64,000 nucleotides of DNA from Hellea sp. (GTDB taxonomy: Bacteria; Pseudomonadota; Alphaproteobacteria; Caulobacterales; Maricaulaceae): assembly GCA_029250925.1 (NCBI GenBank), contig JAQXEH010000012.1:1-64000 (forward strand), given 5' to 3'. The position numbers were made by a program, and so were the translations under genes. This document shows positions 61,613 to 64,000 of this stretch, in pieces; the first letter of the stretch is position 1; each line of letters starts with the position of its first letter. The notes beneath the pieces are model-generated. The model ran no database searches and had not been told where the DNA came from. It saw only the letters and a program-made list of their open reading frames with translations.

Positions 61613-64000
61613 TCAACCATATGCATCGTAATGGTGCGTTATGGCTACAGTTATTTGTCTGACAAGATCTCCAGCTCTCTCTAAAGGTTTTATTATTGAC
61701 TCAGATATATGCGGAAAACCACCTGTCGGAGCTACTGGCTCATTAGTTTTCTCTTGTAGCTGTTCTGTCCATTTCAATGCAGATCTTGTTTCCGGGTACC
61801 GATCTTTCAATTCTTTGATAATACTGTCTATTTGGAATGTCTGTAATTTTTGCAAAACATTTATTGGTGAGCTACTTTCTTCACCAGCAGCAGGTAATTC
61901 AGTTACTATTATCATCATTTTCATAATAATAGATAATCTAAGTGCATGTAAAATCTCCAAATCTTCATTATTGCGCTTATCAATAGTATTCATTTTATCC
62001 TCAAAAAACTTGATAGAATTATAGGAATCTATTCGTAATAGATTGGCTAGATCCATTATTTGTGAGCGCCAAGAAAGTGACCTTAGGGTTGCAGCCACTG
62101 CCAAGCTCTTTTTTTCCAATCTAGGTTCGTTACCTGAAAGACCTCTGCTAACCCAAAACCCAGGGTCAAATAGACGGCCGTAAGCACTCAATATTGACAT
62201 ATTTGTGCGTTCTAATGAGCTCATTACCATCGAGAAAATTGACCTTGCTCTAGCCGACGCTTGATAGTGATTTGAAAATTTTTCAATATCAATAGAGACT
62301 GCTTTCCCAATACCGAAAAAAATATTTGCAGGTACCCCAAACTGTTGTAAAATTGCATTATGTGGTATGGCACGAAGTTGTCTGGGATCAAACATGCCCG
62401 CATTTGATTTCGATCTTTTGGATGCTCTAGAACCTGTTGGTATAAGAAGGTTTTGCCCAAACCCTGACAGTAGCTTTATGTAATTTGGATCATTATATAG
62501 ATTCTCTTGTTGGGAGCTTATTGTTCTAAATACGTCCCATGAAAAATCAGTATCTTTGTAAAATATATCATTATCAGCATCATCTTTTTTAGTATAGCGT
62601 GCTTTTAGAAGAGAACTCATGGTAGCTTTTGCTAGCTCTTTAGTTTGGAACCACATAAAACCATCACCACCCTGAAAGCTTGTTTCGTGACAGACAGGTA
62701 ACAACCGTTTTTCAAATTGTCTCATTGCCCAGGGACTCATGACATAATTTACTCTATCTATTACAGAGCCTGGATGCCCACCTCTTCCAAAACTTTCCCC
62801 ATGAGTATTAAATATAACGGCAGTTACGTTTTTAATGTCAAATTTTTCGATTTGTGATGCAAAATGAGAGTGCAGACGTTCGATTGCTAAGGTTGCTGGT
62901 ATTTGCCCCATAAATCTACCAGCATCTGAAAAACCAGTTTGAATAGCAAATACGCCTCTATCTTTAATGTAATTTCTATAAACTTCATTGCTCAACATTT
63001 TACCAATTATACGGCCCCCATTATTTAAGGCATCTGCTGTTTCAAATAATGGTGAAATATCTAAATGTTTTTCAATTCCATACCTTTTAGCTAAATAAAG
63101 CATTCCCATAGGCGTCAAACTATCTTCACATTCAGCAATTAAAAGCCTTATGGGCGTTTCATCATCAATATATTTGTGAATTTGCGCAGTTAGTATCATT
63201 TTTTCGTGTGCTGTTGACTTTTCTAATGCTAACGAACCAAAGTTTACAGGTTGGACTTTCACATTTTTTGTTAGTTTAGAAGCCCTTAGTAGCAAGGTTC
63301 GTTTATCTGATGTATGATCGGTTATACCAAATGTTGATTTTAGGGCAGAAACAACATGTTGATTGTTTAAACGGAAATGAATTCTAGCTGTACCAAGACC
63401 AAAAGCGACCATTTTTGATCGTAAACAAATTAATTCCTTATTGAGTTCAAATACTTTATTGTTTTCAATGATCTTATTTATAAGTTCTATAGGACTTTTC
63501 AGATTTAGGAAACGCCGGGTAGATGCGCGTGTAAGGTTATTTGCAGCATCTACAAGCTTTTCTGGATTTGTTATATCTTTTTCAAACAGAGTTAAATCTC
63601 TCTCAGCACTTTCATGCGCATCTGACATCTTTTTTAAAAGTTCAATTAAGTTAGTGTTTTTATCTAAACTTTTACTATATTTGTTGCTCATAATTGAGAT
63701 TGTTTCTTTATATCTAAAAAGCTGATCTCTTTTTTCTTGAAGTCTTAGCCTTAAAGCATCCCCCCAACTTATGTCTGTTCTACCGTCAATATCATACCCT
63801 ACCCAACTATATGCGTTTATTAAGTGAGGGGTTATAGACTTCCAGTTATTTGGAAAAAATTTTTCACTTACAATAACAATACTACTGTTTATATTATCTA
63901 GCTCAATTTGAATTCTTTCAAGCGTTTCTTGTGTATCCTCATGTTCTTCTTTAAGTGTAGGAGCACGTTTAGGTAAATAAGGGAAATTTTTTAATTTCTC
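61613..64000 (-). CDS. ppc: Phosphoenolpyruvate carboxylase, divergent (5' partial)
   Basis: The frame is open on the minus strand from the right edge of the window to the stop near 61613, about 795 codons, so the N terminus is outside. An ATG at 63691 is internal: upstream codons continue with VGYDIDGRTDISWGDALRLRLQ, a PEPC region. PEPC carboxylates PEP to oxaloacetate to refill the TCA cycle. Visible blocks include FNTHGESFGRGGHPG (PEP/bicarbonate loop) and QGGDGFMWFQT. The chain ends HHYDAYG instead of the usual NTG tail of canonical PEPC. It is convergent with the anti-sigma gene, two bases apart. Confidence 0.88.
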   Translation of the reverse strand, partial: EKLKNFPYLPKRAPTLKEEHEDTQETLERIQIELDNINSSIVIVSEKFFPNNWKSITPHLINAYSWVGYDIDGRTDISWGDALRLRLQEKRDQLFRYKETISIMSNKYSKSLDKNTNLIELLKKMSDAHESAERDLTLFEKDITNPEKLVDAANNLTRASTRRFLNLKSPIELINKIIENNKVFELNKELICLRSKMVAFGLGTARIHFRLNNQHVVSALKSTFGITDHTSDKRTLLLRASKLTKNVKVQPVNFGSLALEKSTAHEKMILTAQIHKYIDDETPIRLLIAECEDSLTPMGMLYLAKRYGIEKHLDISPLFETADALNNGGRIIGKMLSNEVYRNYIKDRGVFAIQTGFSDAGRFMGQIPATLAIERLHSHFASQIEKFDIKNVTAVIFNTHGESFGRGGHPGSVIDRVNYVMSPWAMRQFEKRLLPVCHETSFQGGDGFMWFQTKELAKATMSSLLKARYTKKDDADNDIFYKDTDFSWDVFRTISSQQENLYNDPNYIKLLSGFGQNLLIPTGSRASKRSKSNAGMFDPRQLRAIPHNAILQQFGVPANIFFGIGKAVSIDIEKFSNHYQASARARSIFSMVMSSLERTNMSILSAYGRLFDPGFWVSRGLSGNEPRLEKKSLAVAATLRSLSWRSQIMDLANLLRIDSYNSIKFFEDKMNTIDKRNNEDLEILHALRLSIIMKMMIIVTELPAAGEESSSPINVLQKLQTFQIDSIIKELKDRYPETRSALKWTEQLQEKTNEPVAPTGGFPHISESIIKPLERAGDLVRQITVAITHHYDAYG

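Noticed and set aside
63689..63691. ATG at 63691 as the start of PEP carboxylase
   Set aside because: Upstream codons stay open to the window edge and encode PEPC-like sequence (GYDIDGRTD, SWGDALRLRL), so this Met is internal and the gene is cut by the window.
1..64000. CRISPR arrays, prophage, insertion sequences, toxin-antitoxin or defence genes
   Set aside because: No direct repeats with spacers, integrase, transposase, restriction or toxin-like proteins were seen on either strand; all long frames fit housekeeping, transport or stress genes.

Overview
This 64 kb window is an AT-rich, gene-dense chromosomal segment from a Gram-negative bacterium, most likely a marine alphaproteobacterium. 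Pointers to Alphaproteobacteria are a tRNA-His with A73 and no G at position -1, a ChrR/RpoE-type sigma/anti-sigma pair, a PAS_5-type protein, a small secreted protein family ending in a VRVRRVR-like tail, and a divergent PEP carboxylase. Two large TonB-dependent receptors and a DUF3450/ExbB/ExbD/TonB/TPR locus recall Hyphomonadaceae or Kordiimonadales-like groups, but rank below class is a guess. No prophage, insertion sequence, CRISPR array or rRNA was seen. Both edges cut genes: an OmpA-family porin on the left and PEP carboxylase on the right.

Layout. 1-1.3 kb: OmpA-like protein with its terminator. 1.36-6.4 kb: a tightly overlapped arginine-succinyltransferase operon (M20 hydrolase-astA-astD-astB). 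6.4-9.3 kb: a secreted protein of unknown family, tRNA-His, nadK and a lipoprotein cytochrome c. 9.4-16.9 kb: acyl-CoA dehydrogenase, panB, YfgM-like TPR protein, bamB, der and convergent aroC. 17-26.2 kb: a nucleoside acquisition and salvage neighbourhood with an Oar-like TonB receptor, uridine kinase, NupC transporter, 2OG-Fe(II) oxygenase, ribokinase, phosphoribosyltransferase, nucleoside hydrolase and thymidine kinase. 26.3-28.9 kb: J-domain mini-protein, pdxH, metallo-beta-lactamase-fold hydrolase and a small secreted protein. 29.2-32.4 kb: a second, apparently highly expressed TonB receptor. 32.5 kb: tRNA-Gln. 32.9-39.5 kb: an eight-gene TonB energising operon with two DUF3450 paralogues, two ExbB-like and two ExbD proteins, TonB and a TPR protein. 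39.6-41.7 kb: S9 oligopeptidase. 41.9-49.9 kb: an Mrp-type cation/proton antiporter operon with three NuoL/M/N-like subunits, a detached MrpA C-terminal module and a small unassigned membrane protein. 50-64 kb: PAS protein, CbpA-like co-chaperone, DUF938 methyltransferase, secreted protease plus two-component pair, pepN, typA, ECF sigma factor with ChrR-like anti-sigma, and partial ppc.

The genes fit a heterotroph that takes organic nutrients through TonB receptors energised by the 33-39 kb operon. It appears to catabolise arginine and nucleosides, cut peptides (PtrB, PepN), and keep ion balance with the Mrp complex. Many convergent gene pairs meet within a few bases, and most of these junctions carry a dyad that could serve as a shared terminator. 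The points most worth a second look are the doubled DUF3450 TonB operon with its cysteine-bearing periplasmic parts, the nucleoside locus paired with a TonB receptor, the split three-module Mrp operon, the M20 enzyme standing where astE is expected, and the altered G-motifs in Der.
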